From NCBI RefSeq assembly GCF_040907265.1, contig NZ_JBFOHP010000002.1, forward strand, positions 1,240,001-1,304,000: a stretch of 64,000 nt of DNA, read 5' to 3'. The stretch comes from Streptomyces sclerotialus. Its GTDB lineage: Bacteria > Actinomycetota > Actinomycetes > Streptomycetales > Streptomycetaceae. Below the pieces are notes generated by a model. The model had not been told where the DNA came from and searched no databases. It saw only the letters and a program-made list of their open reading frames with translations. Positions 52,359 through 61,532 of the stretch are shown here, one piece after another. Every line of letters starts with the position of its first letter. The first letter of the stretch is position 1. The position numbers were made by a program, and so were the translations under genes.

Positions 52359-53000
52359 ATGCTCATCCACCCCTGGGAGGCGCCGTCCGACGACACCGAG
52401 TGGCAGAGCTGGCTGGCCGGACACGACTTCGGCCAGCTCGCGGGCAACGGCCTGGCAGGCGATCCGCCCTGGGTGCAGCCGCTGCACTTCGCGTACGACG
52501 CGGACAGACACGAGGCCGTCACCCACTTCGCCCGCCCGAACCCACTGTGGCGCGCGCTGGAGGCCGACCCGTCCGTACTCCTCAGCGTCGTCGACGACTA
52601 CACCTTCATACCCGGCCCCTGGCAGGCCGCGGAGGGCACGCCGCCCGAGCACGGCGTACCCACGAGCTTCTACGCCGCGGTCCAGCTCCGCTGCACAGCC
52701 CATGTCGTGGACGACCCGGAGGAGAAGGCCGAGCTGCTGCGACGCCAGATGGCGCACTTCCAGCCCGAGGGCGGCTCGGCACCGGTCACCGCCGACGGCC
52801 CACCGTACGGGCGCATGCTGTCGGGCATCCGTGCGCTGCGCCTTGAGGTGACGGAGGCCCGCGCCAAGTTCAAGTACGCCGGAAAGAAGAGCAGGGAGGT
52901 GCAGGAACGCATCGCCCGCCGACTGGCCGAGCGCGACGGCCCCGGAGACGCAGCGGCCCGCTCCCACCAGTTGCGCCGCATGCCGCCCGTCCGGACCTGA
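52359..53000 (+). CDS. PaiB-family FMN-binding protein
   Basis: 213 residues. It has the PaiB pattern: MLIHPWEAPSD at the N-terminus, PLHFAYDAD, THFARPNPLWRAL, and the flavin-domain segment DDYTFIPGPWQ. It is described as a negative regulator of sporulation and proteases in Bacillus, but it is a split-barrel flavin protein and its activity here is unknown. It forms a two-gene unit with the PPOX gene. Confidence 0.85.
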   Translation: MLIHPWEAPSDDTEWQSWLAGHDFGQLAGNGLAGDPPWVQPLHFAYDADRHEAVTHFARPNPLWRALEADPSVLLSVVDDYTFIPGPWQAAEGTPPEHGVPTSFYAAVQLRCTAHVVDDPEEKAELLRRQMAHFQPEGGSAPVTADGPPYGRMLSGIRALRLEVTEARAKFKYAGKKSREVQERIARRLAERDGPGDAAARSHQLRRMPPVRT

Positions 53001-53143
53001 CGCGAAACCGCGGCAGGCGGGACGGACATGACGACGCAGGCTCGGTGGACATGGCGGTGCCGGCCCGGCGGCCGAAACACACGCCCGCCGGGGCCGAAGG
53101 GGGCGACTGCCGTAGCTGAGCTGCGGCGCCCGCCGCCGTCGCC

Positions 53144-54157
53144 CTACGTTCCGGTGGAGCCGGCCGGCAACGCGGATTCCGTGTGCGTCCCGTCCCCGTG
53201 CTGCGACGCCACGTCCCGAGGTGCCTTGGGCGTACTGGACTGCGCGATGAACGCGCCGATCAGTACCACCGCGCCGCCGATGATCTGCGGCGCGGACAGG
53301 TGCTCGCCGAGCAGCACCCAGGCCAGTACGGTCGCGATCACCGCCTCGAGACACGCGACGACGCCCGCGACCTGAGGGGACAGCCGGCGGATGGAGATCA
53401 CACCGGTGAGGTAGGCGAGCACCGTCGCCATCAGCACGAGCCAGGCGAGGAGCAGCACGGCGGGGACGGCCGTACCGTTCATGTCCGCGCTGCCGCCGAG
53501 CACCGACCAGTCCATGTGCCAGGGGCGCGCGACCAGGGTCAGCAGAAGAGCGCCGAAGAGCAGTCCGTACGCGATCACGCCGAGCGGGTGGGTGGCTTCC
53601 TCGTCGTCGCCACCGTGGTCGGAGAGGACGAAGTACCCCACCTGGCAGCAGGCCGCACCCAGCGCGAGCGCCAGCCCGAACACGTCGAAGCTCAGCCCGG
53701 CCCACACCTCGACGACGCAGGCGAGGCCGCCGACGGCGAGGACGGCCCCGACGGCCGCGGCGCGGCTGACGGGCCGACGCTGGACGAACCGCACCCAGCC
53801 CAGGACCAGCGCAGGTGCGAGGTACTCGATGAGCAGCGCGACACCGACCGGAATGCGGGACAGCGCGGCGAAGTAGCAGGCCTGGACGCCCGCGACGGCG
53901 AGCAGCCCGAAGCCCGCGAGCAACGCGGGGCGGCGGAGCAGCAGAGCACGATGACGCCAGGCGACGGGCAGCATGACGAGCGCGGCGCCGGCGCTCCGCA
54001 ACCACGTGACGTGCAGAGGTTCCAGGCCAGCAGCGATCAGCGGTTTCGCGACCACGCCCGATCCGCCGAAGGCCAACGCCGACAGGAGGGCAAGTCCGAG
54101 ACCGAAGCCTCTCGCCCGGCCACTCTGGCTCGATTGCGTCCCCGAAGTCGCGTGCAT
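53144..54157 (-). CDS. EamA/RhaT-family transporter
   Basis: 337 residues, ten membrane spans (for example FGLGLALLSALAFGGSGVVAK and the second EamA repeat GVVACLEAVIATVLAWVLLGE). It is likely an exporter of amino acids or similar metabolites. The start is taken as ATG 54157. A start at 54247 has a better ribosome binding site, but the 30 codons between lack G/C at the third position, unlike real genes here. Confidence 0.85.
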   Translation of the reverse strand: MHATSGTQSSQSGRARGFGLGLALLSALAFGGSGVVAKPLIAAGLEPLHVTWLRSAGAALVMLPVAWRHRALLLRRPALLAGFGLLAVAGVQACYFAALSRIPVGVALLIEYLAPALVLGWVRFVQRRPVSRAAAVGAVLAVGGLACVVEVWAGLSFDVFGLALALGAACCQVGYFVLSDHGGDDEEATHPLGVIAYGLLFGALLLTLVARPWHMDWSVLGGSADMNGTAVPAVLLLAWLVLMATVLAYLTGVISIRRLSPQVAGVVACLEAVIATVLAWVLLGEHLSAPQIIGGAVVLIGAFIAQSSTPKAPRDVASQHGDGTHTESALPAGSTGT

Positions 54158-54405
54158 CGGGACATCATGGCAGGGGAGGTCAGCAGCGTCATTACCGAGA
54201 CCCCTGTCGCGGCACGGAACTGTGTGCGGCAGGAGTGCCATACCCATCGGCGTACTCCGCTCAATTCCCGTGGCAACCGAGGCATACCGCCGATCACGGA
54301 GCGCCGGCAGCGTCAGGGGCCGACTTCACGGAGCCGACGCCAGAGGGCCTCAGGGCAATCAGAGGAATCAGGAATCAGGGGAATCAGGGACGATAGAGCG
54401 CGGAG

Positions 54406-54960
54406 CTACAACTCGTCCGCCACCACGTCCTGGGTCTGCAGGTCGAGTCGCGCCGCGAGCAGCGACGTGTCGACAGCGGCACGACGCAGCACCTCGACGG
54501 CGCGGCACTCGGAGTCGTCGACGAGTGCGGCCAGGAGATCGAGGCACTCGGCGCGTACGGCGTAACGAGCGTGCGCACGGTCCAGCGCGCCGTCCATGGC
54601 GGCCGCCGCGGCCGGCGACCAGCCCGGAACTCCGCCCTCGGCCACCACCGGCACGGCGCCCGAGTCCTCGACGGTGCCGTGCCACTGCAGTCCGTAACCG
54701 ATGCTGCGCTGGACGAGATAGCCGAGAAGCCGTGCGGTCTTGCCGCCTTCGGGATCGACCACCTCACGTACGGCGGGATCGGATTCGAGCAGACCGTGCA
54801 GGAGGTGGGCGGTGTCCACCTGCCGGTCGCCGTCGCGCGTGGCCCGCCTGCGGGCAGCTGAGAGCACCGACGCGAGCTCGACAGTCAGACAGGCGTCGAG
54901 ATCCTCCGGGGACGGACCCGCTCCGCTGTTGTACGCAGTACGGTTTTGCACGTAACCCAC
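54406..54960 (-). CDS. Clp N-terminal domain protein
   Basis: 184 residues with two Clp-N-like repeats (DLDACLTVELASVLSAARRRA, DTAHLLHGLLES, and later AMDGALDRAHARYAV). It has no ATPase domain. Stand-alone Clp-N proteins are common in Streptomyces and may act as adaptors or bind substrates. The start is GTG 54960; the upstream AGAGG is distant. Confidence 0.75.
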   Translation of the reverse strand: MGYVQNRTAYNSGAGPSPEDLDACLTVELASVLSAARRRATRDGDRQVDTAHLLHGLLESDPAVREVVDPEGGKTARLLGYLVQRSIGYGLQWHGTVEDSGAVPVVAEGGVPGWSPAAAAAMDGALDRAHARYAVRAECLDLLAALVDDSECRAVEVLRRAAVDTSLLAARLDLQTQDVVADEL

Positions 54961-55356
54961 CCCACCAGCCTCTTGCTACCGGAACATCCCCGGGAGGGAG
55001 CATTTGCGCATCCCACCGTGGTTGGGCGCCAGGGAAGGAAATCTCATCCCTACGGAGGATATGCCCGGCACGTGAGCGGGGGGCCAGGTTCGCGTACGCA
55101 CCGCTGAAGCACACCGGCACGCCCCGAGTGCGCCGCCGGTACGCCCCGCAAGACACGCGAGACGTGCGAGATACGCGGGATACTCGAGATACGTGAGGTA
55201 TGCGAGATACGCGTAGGGCCTGACGGGCCATCAGCATTCCCCATCCCCCACCACTCCCGCCGCCACTCGAACACGCGAGTGAACGCGCGAGGGCCGTGGC
55301 CGACTGTCACATCGACCACGACCCTCGCCTCAGCCCTCACCCCTTCGCCACTTCGC
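54961..55356. repeat. Intergenic stretch with seven 9-bp repeats
   Basis: The 396-bp gap between the Clp-N gene and PadR contains seven degenerate 9-mers (AGATACGCG type) at 55151-55213. The first 100 bp upstream of the Clp-N gene probably hold its promoter. No credible protein-coding frame was seen. Confidence 0.75.
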
Positions 55357-55950
55357 TCACTCATCCTCGGCGAGGATCAGGTAGAGGTCCTTGCGAGCCC
55401 GGTTGACCACCGCGATCGCCTTTTCACGCTGCTCGGGCGTACCGGTCGCCCACACCTGCCGGAACGCCTCGACCAGACCGCCGCCGGCCTTGCGGATCTC
55501 GCTCATCGCCTCCCAGTCGACACCGCGACCGGCGTCCTCCCAGGGAGCGTCCGAGCCACTACTCGCCTCCGTACGGCCTTCGTCGGTGAGCTCGAACAGC
55601 TTCTTGCCGCCCTCGCTCCGGCTGGCGATCAGCCCCTCGTCCTCCAGCAGCTGCAGGGTCGGGTAGACCGAGCCGGGGCTCGGCTTCCACGCGCCGCCGC
55701 TGCGCTCGGCGATCTCCTGGATCATCTCGTAACCGTGCATCGGACGGTCCTTGAGCAGCGCCAGGATCGAGGCACGCACGTCACCACGCCGCGCCCGGCC
55801 ACGCGGGCCGCCCCGTCCTCGGCCACCACCGAACGGAGGCCCGCCGAAGGGCGGTCCGAACGGACCGAAGGCGGCACGCCGCCCCTCGTACTCACCGCGG
55901 CCGCCGCCATGGCGGCCGGGTCCCCAGTGCTCGTGTCCATGTGAACGCAT
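55357..55950 (-). CDS. PadR-family transcriptional regulator
   Basis: 197 residues: a Gly/Arg/Pro-rich head (about 1-55) then the PadR winged helix (ASILALLKDRPMHGYEM, SPGSVYPTLQLLEDEGL) and a C-terminal dimer helix. The start is ATG 55950. An autoregulatory site lies just upstream. The target may include the divergent PhzF-family gene. Confidence 0.88.
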   Translation of the reverse strand: MRSHGHEHWGPGRHGGGRGEYEGRRAAFGPFGPPFGGPPFGGGRGRGGPRGRARRGDVRASILALLKDRPMHGYEMIQEIAERSGGAWKPSPGSVYPTLQLLEDEGLIASRSEGGKKLFELTDEGRTEASSGSDAPWEDAGRGVDWEAMSEIRKAGGGLVEAFRQVWATGTPEQREKAIAVVNRARKDLYLILAEDE

Positions 55951-55991
55951 CTTTACGTCACTCCCATCGTTGATCTGTCACGATGCCTCAA

Positions 55992-56001
55992 CGATATATC
56001 G
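55992..56001. promoter_or_regulatory. PadR operator candidate
   Basis: The perfect palindrome CGATATATCG lies 41 bp upstream of the PadR start, in an AT-rich window typical of a promoter. PadR proteins often bind such TATA-rich dyads. Confidence 0.55.
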
Positions 56002-56180
56002 GAAGCGTTCGGTAGGCAAGGACTGACGGTGAGGCCGTCCGGACGGCTCACACTGTGGCTCCTACCAGCCGCCGCCTTAGGGTCACTCTCACCGCACGGC
56101 GGTCCAATGAGAGAAAGAAAGGTCCAATTCTCAGCGATTGGCTCTCGCAGGTGAGGAATCCGGCTGCTTACGCTCACGCC

Positions 56181-57014
56181 ATGAAGATCCGTATCGTCAA
56201 TGCCTTCACCGACCACCCCTTCGGCGGCAACCCGGCGGGAGTCGTCCTGCTGGACGGCCCGTCGTACCCCGATCAGACCTGGCTGCAGCAGGTCGCCGCC
56301 CAGGTCAACCTCTCGGAGACCGCATTCGCCCTGCCGCTGCCGGACAGCGACGACGCCGACTGGGCGCTGCGGTGGCTCACTCCCGCCACCGAGGTCGACA
56401 TGTGCGGCCACGCCACCCTCGCCACCGCGCACGTCCTGCACTCCACGGGAACCGCGACTGGCACGGTCCGATTCGCGACCCGCAGCGGGGTGCTCACCAC
56501 GACGGCTTCCGACGGCGGCTCGATCAGCATGGATTTCCCGACCGCGCCACTCACCGCCGTTCCGGTACCGGAGGGGCTGGCCGCGGCGCTCGGTACCGAA
56601 CCGGTGTCGACGTACGAGACGGGTCCGCAGGTGGGGGATCTGCTCGTGGAGGTGGCGGACGAGCGGACCGTGCGTGAACTGTCGCCCGACCTCGCGGCGC
56701 TGTCGCGGTACGGGGACCGCGGTGTGATCGCCACAGCGCGCGCCGAAGCTCCGGACGGTGGTTACGACTTCGCCACGCGGTGCTTCTTCCCTGGCGTGGG
56801 GATCGACGAGGACCCGGTGACGGGCAGCGCGCACACGGCGCTCGCGCCGTTCTGGTCGGAGCGGCTGGGCCGCGACGAGCTGACCGGCCTGCAGGGCTCC
56901 GCCCGTACCGGCTTCGTACGCACCGCGCTGCGCGGCGACCGCACGCTACTGACCGGCAGCGCGATCACGGTCATCGACGGTGAACTGACGGAAGCGGCCC
57001 GGCCGGGACGGTAG
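56181..57014 (+). CDS. PhzF-family isomerase/epimerase
   Basis: 277 residues, two-lobed diaminopimelate-epimerase-like fold. The PhzF signature is present: AFTDHPFGGNPAGVV, catalytic Glu in LSETAF (about 46), ATEVDMCGHATLA and IDEDPVTGSAH. The reaction in non-phenazine PhzF proteins is unknown. The start is ATG 56181; the message seems to lack a Shine-Dalgarno. Divergent from padR. Confidence 0.87.
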   Translation: MKIRIVNAFTDHPFGGNPAGVVLLDGPSYPDQTWLQQVAAQVNLSETAFALPLPDSDDADWALRWLTPATEVDMCGHATLATAHVLHSTGTATGTVRFATRSGVLTTTASDGGSISMDFPTAPLTAVPVPEGLAAALGTEPVSTYETGPQVGDLLVEVADERTVRELSPDLAALSRYGDRGVIATARAEAPDGGYDFATRCFFPGVGIDEDPVTGSAHTALAPFWSERLGRDELTGLQGSARTGFVRTALRGDRTLLTGSAITVIDGELTEAARPGR

Positions 57015-57060
57015 TGGCGGAGGCGACGGGGACGAATTGGTCCTGACGGGGGGCGGCGCG

Positions 57061-57178
57061 GGTGGAGGGGTGGGGCAGGCGTAGGGGCGGGGGCGGGGCA
57101 GGGGGCGACGGGATGCACCGCCTGCAGCCCTTCACTCCTTCGGAGCCCCCACCCCCCACCCCCTCCCCTCACCCCGTT
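57061..57178. other. G-rich then C-rich convergent intergenic segment (quadruplex-prone)
   Basis: 57061-57112 has at least six runs of four or more G on the plus strand with one to eight bases between them; 57147-57178 has matching C runs, so each strand has a G-rich block. Two convergent genes end here (57014 and 57169), so it may act as a terminator or fold as G-quadruplex. Confidence 0.6.
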
Positions 57179-57984
57179 GGCAGCCACCCCACCCTCCCCG
57201 CCAGGAGGGCGTAGCCGGTGAATGCGACTAGGTCGATGGTGGCATGGGCGACGATGAGGGGAGCGGTTCGTCCACAGCGGCGGTAGATAAGTACGAAGAT
57301 TGCGCCCATCACGACGTTGCCGATGAAGCCGCCGATGCCCTGGTACAGGTGGTACGAGCCGCGGAGGAGTGAGCTGGTGAGGAGTGCGGCCGTCGGTGAC
57401 CAGCCCAACTGGCCGAGGCGGCGCAGCAGGTAGCCGAGGACGATCACTTCTTCCACGACGGAGTTCTGCAGGGCGGAGGCGATCAGTACCGGGAATTTCC
57501 ACCAGACGTCGGGCAGTGATTCGGGGACGACGGTGAGGTTGGCGCCGGCCGCCCGCGCGCCGAGGTAGAGCAGCAGGCCGCTGCCTCCGATGCCGGCCGC
57601 GACCACGAGTCCCCATCCGAGGTCGAAGCCGGGGCGCCGGCGGTCGAGCCCGAGGGCGCGCAGGCCGCCCGCGCGCTCTCTGAGGAGCAGGTGGGCGACG
57701 AGCACTACGGGGACCAGCGCGGTGGCGATCCCGAAGAGCTGCCATGCCAGGTCCAGCCAGGGGCGGCCGGGCGCCTGCGAACTGTTGAGGTTCGCCGCCT
57801 GGTCTTTCAGGCCGCCGGGTTTGGTGAGTGCGCCCACGAAGCTGATGAGTGCCGACACCGCGCTGGCTCCGAGGGAGAGCGCGAGGACGATCAGTGTCTC
57901 GCTTCTCAGTGTGCTGCGCGTGAGGCCGCCTGACGGGCCTTCGCCGGGGAGTGAATCAGCCACGGGGTGCACTTCGGACTGCAC
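57169..57984 (-). CDS. CPBP-family intramembrane protein (CAAX protease-like)
   Basis: 271 residues, about eight membrane spans. The motif VVEEVIVLGYLLRR has the two Glu of the family motif EExxxR but Leu in place of the Arg, then SYHLYQG and HATIDL supply the conserved His residues. It may be a protease or a bacteriocin-immunity-like protein. GTG 57984 is chosen for its strong GGAGG; the longer frame begins at 58095 inside a hairpin. Confidence 0.8.
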   Translation of the reverse strand: MQSEVHPVADSLPGEGPSGGLTRSTLRSETLIVLALSLGASAVSALISFVGALTKPGGLKDQAANLNSSQAPGRPWLDLAWQLFGIATALVPVVLVAHLLLRERAGGLRALGLDRRRPGFDLGWGLVVAAGIGGSGLLLYLGARAAGANLTVVPESLPDVWWKFPVLIASALQNSVVEEVIVLGYLLRRLGQLGWSPTAALLTSSLLRGSYHLYQGIGGFIGNVVMGAIFVLIYRRCGRTAPLIVAHATIDLVAFTGYALLAGRVGWLPTG

Positions 57985-58080
57985 GCCTGCCTCCAGTTCC
58001 GCGATCGTGCCGGTACGCCTCCACTGCCCCGCCAGGGTCTCGGAAGCCGGTACGCGGGTCGCGCTCGACAGGCCGTGCCG

Positions 58081-58121
58081 AGCTGTGACCTCCACGTGGC
58101 ACCGCAGTGGAGGTCACAGCT
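58081..58121. terminator. Inverted repeat with perfect 15-bp arms
   Basis: AGCTGTGACCTCCAC (58081-58095) pairs with its reverse complement at 58107-58121 around an 11-base loop. It lies about 52 bp after the GCS2 stop and just before the CPBP gene, both on the minus strand. It is a strong candidate terminator, without a U-tract. Confidence 0.65.
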
Positions 58122-58172
58122 TGCCCGAAGGTCCCGGAGTCATCGCACGTGGGGGCGGGCCTCCTCCGGTGT

Positions 58173-59675
58173 TTACACAACCCCCTCCAGCGGCCATTCG
58201 TGCACCGGCCGGCCTTCGTGCATCAGGTCGCTGTAGCGCCGGGTCATGGCGGCCAGGGCTTCGTCGCGGGCCAGGCCGCTCTGCAGGGCGCGGTGGTAGG
58301 CCGCGGCCTGCCAGGAGGCGCCGTTGACGCGGCGGCGGCAGCGGGCCTCGATGACGCCCAGGTAGTGGTCGCGGTCGGCGGGGGCCACGCCCCAACCGTC
58401 GAGTCCCGCGGCGGCCATGGGCAGCAGTTCCTGGAGTACGAGGCGTGCTGCAGGGATCTGGGCGATGCTGCCGGAGCGGCCGGGGCGGGGCCACTGGAGG
58501 GCGGCGTCGATGCCGTAGCGGCAGGCGGTTTCGAAGTTCTCGGCGGCTGCGGCGAACGGCAGCCGGGTCCATACGGGCCGGGGTTCGTCGGCGAGGGCCC
58601 GTACGAGGCCGTAGTAGAAGGCGGCGTTGGCGATCACGTCGGTGACGGTGGGCCCTGCGGGCAGTACGCGGTTCTCGACGCGGAGGTGGGGGACGCCTTC
58701 GGTGACGGCGTAGACGGGGCGGTTCCAGCGGTAGACCGTGCCGTTGTGCAGGACGAGTTCGGAGAGTTCCGGTATGCCGCCCTTCTCCAGTACGGCGAGG
58801 GGGTCCTCCTCGCCGCACATGGGGAGCAGCGGGGGGAAGTAGCGGACGTTCTCCTCGAAGAGGTCGTGGGCCGATTCGATCCAGCGTTCGCCGAACCAGG
58901 TGCGGGGGCGGACGCCCTGGGCCTGGAGTTCGGGTGGGCGGGTGTCGGTGGACTGCTGGAAGACGGGTGGCCGGGTTTCGCGCCAGAGTTCGCGGCCGAA
59001 GAGGAAGGGCGAGTTGGCGCCGACGGCGATCTGGACGGCGGTGAGTGCCTGTGCGGCGTTCCATACGGCGGCGAAGCGTCCGGGGGTGACCTGGAGGTGG
59101 AGCTGTACGGAGGTGCAGGCGGCTTCGGGGGCGATGGAGGGTGAGGTGGCGGTGAGCCGCTCCACTCCTTCGATGTCGAGTTCGAAGTCCTCGCCGCGGG
59201 CGGCCCGCATCTCGTCGTTGAGGAGGGTGTAGCGGTCCGCCTCGGAGAGGTTGGCGGAGACCAGGTCGTCGGCGGTGAGGGTGGGCAGGATGCCGATCAT
59301 CACGATGCGGGCTGCGACCTCGCGGGCCTTGCGGTCGGCGTAGGCGAGGCCGGTGCGCAGTTCTTCGGCGAGTTGGTCGAGCACGCGCCCGGAGAGGCGG
59401 TGCGGCAGGATATTGACTTCCAGGTTGAACTGGGCGAGCTCGGTCTGGAAATCGCGGCTGGCGATGCGTTCCAGTACCTCGGAGTTCATCATCCTGGGCA
59501 TGCCGTCGGGGCTGGCGAGGTTCAATTCTATCTCTAGGCCCATGAGGTTCTTGGGGCGGTCGAACCGCTTCTCGGCCAGTAGCCTCGCCAATCCCTCCAG
59601 GCACTCGTTCAGCCTTCTTCGATAACGCTGCCGGTCGCCGGAATCAATTCCACCGGCAGTGACCTTCTCCCCCAT
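58173..59675 (-). CDS. Glutamate-cysteine ligase family protein (GCS2-like)
   Basis: 500 residues. The GCS2 fold is shown by GLEIELNL (about 45-52), NFEVNI-like FNLEVNILPH, CTSVQLHLQV, NSPFLFGRELW and the later RPVYAVTEGVPHLRVENRVLP. It probably joins an amino acid and glutamate in an ATP-dependent way; in actinomycetes relatives serve ergothioneine or other gamma-glutamyl products. The start is ATG 59675 behind AGGAGGGG. It has no neighbouring thiol genes in the window. Confidence 0.83.
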   Translation of the reverse strand: MGEKVTAGGIDSGDRQRYRRRLNECLEGLARLLAEKRFDRPKNLMGLEIELNLASPDGMPRMMNSEVLERIASRDFQTELAQFNLEVNILPHRLSGRVLDQLAEELRTGLAYADRKAREVAARIVMIGILPTLTADDLVSANLSEADRYTLLNDEMRAARGEDFELDIEGVERLTATSPSIAPEAACTSVQLHLQVTPGRFAAVWNAAQALTAVQIAVGANSPFLFGRELWRETRPPVFQQSTDTRPPELQAQGVRPRTWFGERWIESAHDLFEENVRYFPPLLPMCGEEDPLAVLEKGGIPELSELVLHNGTVYRWNRPVYAVTEGVPHLRVENRVLPAGPTVTDVIANAAFYYGLVRALADEPRPVWTRLPFAAAAENFETACRYGIDAALQWPRPGRSGSIAQIPAARLVLQELLPMAAAGLDGWGVAPADRDHYLGVIEARCRRRVNGASWQAAAYHRALQSGLARDEALAAMTRRYSDLMHEGRPVHEWPLEGVV

Positions 59676-60208
59676 CGGAGCGCCCCTCCTGACGTGGCCG
59701 ACCCGCGGCCGCGGGTCCGTGCGGTCGATGATGCCCGGCAATCGGTTCGATAACGCCTCGGGGGGCCGGGTGCCCCCGATAGGCTGGGGAGGTCGGACCG
59801 AATGGCACATTCCGAGGGCATACGGCGGGGGCTCGGGCCCCGCGCATTGGCCCTGTTCCAAAGCACGATGACATCCGGCCGACCGCGCCGTCGGAGTAAT
59901 CCGAGGCCCGCGGACCGACGGGGTGCATAATTGCATCTAAAACACCGTGGAAAACGGGCCGTAATGCGACTTGCCAAAAATCTCCGCCAGCGGTAGCCGA
60001 ATCAAGCACTGAACACCTGTCGTATAAACTCCGTGAACGAGGCAGAGAGTTGGCGCCCAGCTAGCGGGGCATTTCCGAGGCTGAGGCACAGCGGCTGACA
60101 CCCCCGCCGGGCCATGGCCTGGTCGGCCACGCTCTGCTCCCGCCTGCTGACAGCGCCGTCCGCACTTGCCCAGCACCACCGTGTCTCCCAAGTGAGAGGC
60201 GACCCACC
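59676..60208. other. 533-bp divergent intergenic region, AT-rich in its middle
   Basis: Between the GCS2 gene and a hypothetical gene. The stretch about 59920-60030 is strikingly AT-rich (with TAATTGCATCTAAAA and TAATGCGACTTGCC) and probably holds promoters. No RNA gene or protein-coding frame was recognised. Confidence 0.5.
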
Positions 60209-60793
60209 ATGCCGCTGCATGTACCCCCTGCTCCTGCTCCCGCCCTGCGCAGCGTCCTCACCGCCCTCGGTTCTCCTACCGCCGTACGTGAGGCCCCGAC
60301 TCCCGCCCTCCGTGTCCACCAGGGACCCCTGCGTCCCGAACGTCCCCTGCCCGTCCATGTACTCGACGACGTCTCCCGTCGCGGCACCCCGCGTACCCGG
60401 CTGACCGGCTGGCGATTCCTGATTCGTGGTGGCGAGCGCGCGCTGGCCACGGCGGATGCCATGCTCACGCCGGACGGCTGGGCGTTCTCGCACTTCGGTG
60501 AGGGACCGTACGTGTCCGCGATCGAACGGGCCCTGCACCAGGCCGAATCCGTGCCTGCCGAGTATCAGCCACGGCTGCTGTCCGTACCGGAGCTCTACAT
60601 GCTCACGCTGTGGCTGCACGAGGACGCCACGGCGGACGGTGCCGAAGGCTGCCCGCAGCCCGGGGACCTGCTGGTCCCACTGGCTCCGGCACCGCCCGGC
60701 ATCGCCGCCCACCGGCCGCACCGTGTCGCCGATCTCCTGTCCCGTCTCACGCTCCGCATCACGCCGGCGCCCCTCCTCGGCTCGCCGGCCTAG
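60209..60793 (+). CDS. Conserved hypothetical protein
   Basis: 194 residues with no family I recognise. A variable Pro-rich head (1-50) precedes a compact domain with TGWRFLIRGGERALATADAML, WAFSHFGEGPY and LLSVPELYMLTLWLHEDA. No signal or membrane segment. The start is ATG 60209 with GAGAGG upstream. Codon use is normal for the genome. Confidence 0.7.
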   Translation: MPLHVPPAPAPALRSVLTALGSPTAVREAPTPALRVHQGPLRPERPLPVHVLDDVSRRGTPRTRLTGWRFLIRGGERALATADAMLTPDGWAFSHFGEGPYVSAIERALHQAESVPAEYQPRLLSVPELYMLTLWLHEDATADGAEGCPQPGDLLVPLAPAPPGIAAHRPHRVADLLSRLTLRITPAPLLGSPA

Positions 60794-61163
60794 GCTCCCG
60801 GTACGCGGCGCCCCTCGAAGCGCCGTCCGCCGGGCAGGTATCGCATTGCCGGGGTGCGCCCCGCGGTCTCCTCGCCGCGGGGCGCACTGCTGTCCGCGGG
60901 CGCCCGGGGCGCTACGCCGGGCTTCCGTGCGGGTGCCCGTACGCGGGCGCACGGCTGCCCGATGCCGTCCCGAACGCGCCGTTCCGCCAAGGGACTAGCC
61001 CGGAATGACCACGCGGGACCACCCATAGGTGCCGTCCAGGAAGCGGCAACCGCCCTCATGGGTGATGCGTCCTTACCGAGTAAGTACGGCTGCTGCGAAA
61101 TCCCTGCGGAATCACGTCCGTAGGGCAACACTGGGAGCGAACTACCGAACGGGGGAAGCGGCT
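60794..61163. other. 370-bp intergenic region
   Basis: Nothing coding was recognised. The last 90 bp, with TTACCGAGTAAGTACGG (61075-61091), are less GC-rich and probably include the promoter of the following small gene. Confidence 0.5.
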
Positions 61164-61433
61164 ATGAACACCACTTCGCGCCGCAGGAAGACGTCCACCA
61201 CCACACCGCAGCGAAAGACAGCATCCATGTGCCAGCACCAGCCACCGTGTCCGTCAGCAGAGTCCGCCGACCGGGAGGCCGCCCATCTCGTGGCGCACCA
61301 CCCGGAGCAGGGCTGGAGCCTGTTGTGCAACGGCGTCCTCCTCTTCGAGGACACCGGTGAGCTCCTGCCGGACGGGCAGGTCATCGACCCGCACCGGTCG
61401 ATGGGCACCGGGCAGGTCGTCACCGCAGCCTGA
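61164..61433 (+). CDS. DUF5999 small protein
   Basis: 89 residues from ATG 61164 (GGGGGAAG upstream) or 68 from ATG 61227, where the conserved part MCQHQPPCPSAESADREAA begins. The core HHPEQGWSLLCNGVLLFEDTGELLPDG is almost invariant across Streptomyces. The two cysteines and His suggest metal binding. Function unknown. It is followed by an efficient terminator. Confidence 0.85.
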   Translation: MNTTSRRRKTSTTTPQRKTASMCQHQPPCPSAESADREAAHLVAHHPEQGWSLLCNGVLLFEDTGELLPDGQVIDPHRSMGTGQVVTAA

Positions 61434-61454
61434 TGCGGTGAGCGGGAACGCGCA

Positions 61455-61487
61455 GGGCCCCCGGCGGATACCGCCGAGGGCCCTTTT
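61455..61487. terminator. Bidirectional intrinsic terminator
   Basis: GGGCCC-C-CGGCGG, loop ATA, CCGCCG-A-GGGCCC, then TTTT (61484-61487). It follows the DUF5999 gene and precedes, from the other side, the end of gcvP, so it can serve both. Confidence 0.9.
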
Positions 61488-61532
61488 GTGTGCGGGCGCC
61501 CGCGCCGTACGGCCACGGGCGCCGGACGGCCG

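Noticed and set aside
54158..54247. Upstream start of the second EamA gene at 54247
   Set aside because: It has a fair ribosome binding site, but the 30 codons use A/T third positions, unlike coding DNA here.
59920..60030. AT-rich island as a transferred segment or small RNA gene
   Set aside because: It is only about 100 bp, between divergent genes, and is better explained as promoter DNA; no RNA fold was recognised.
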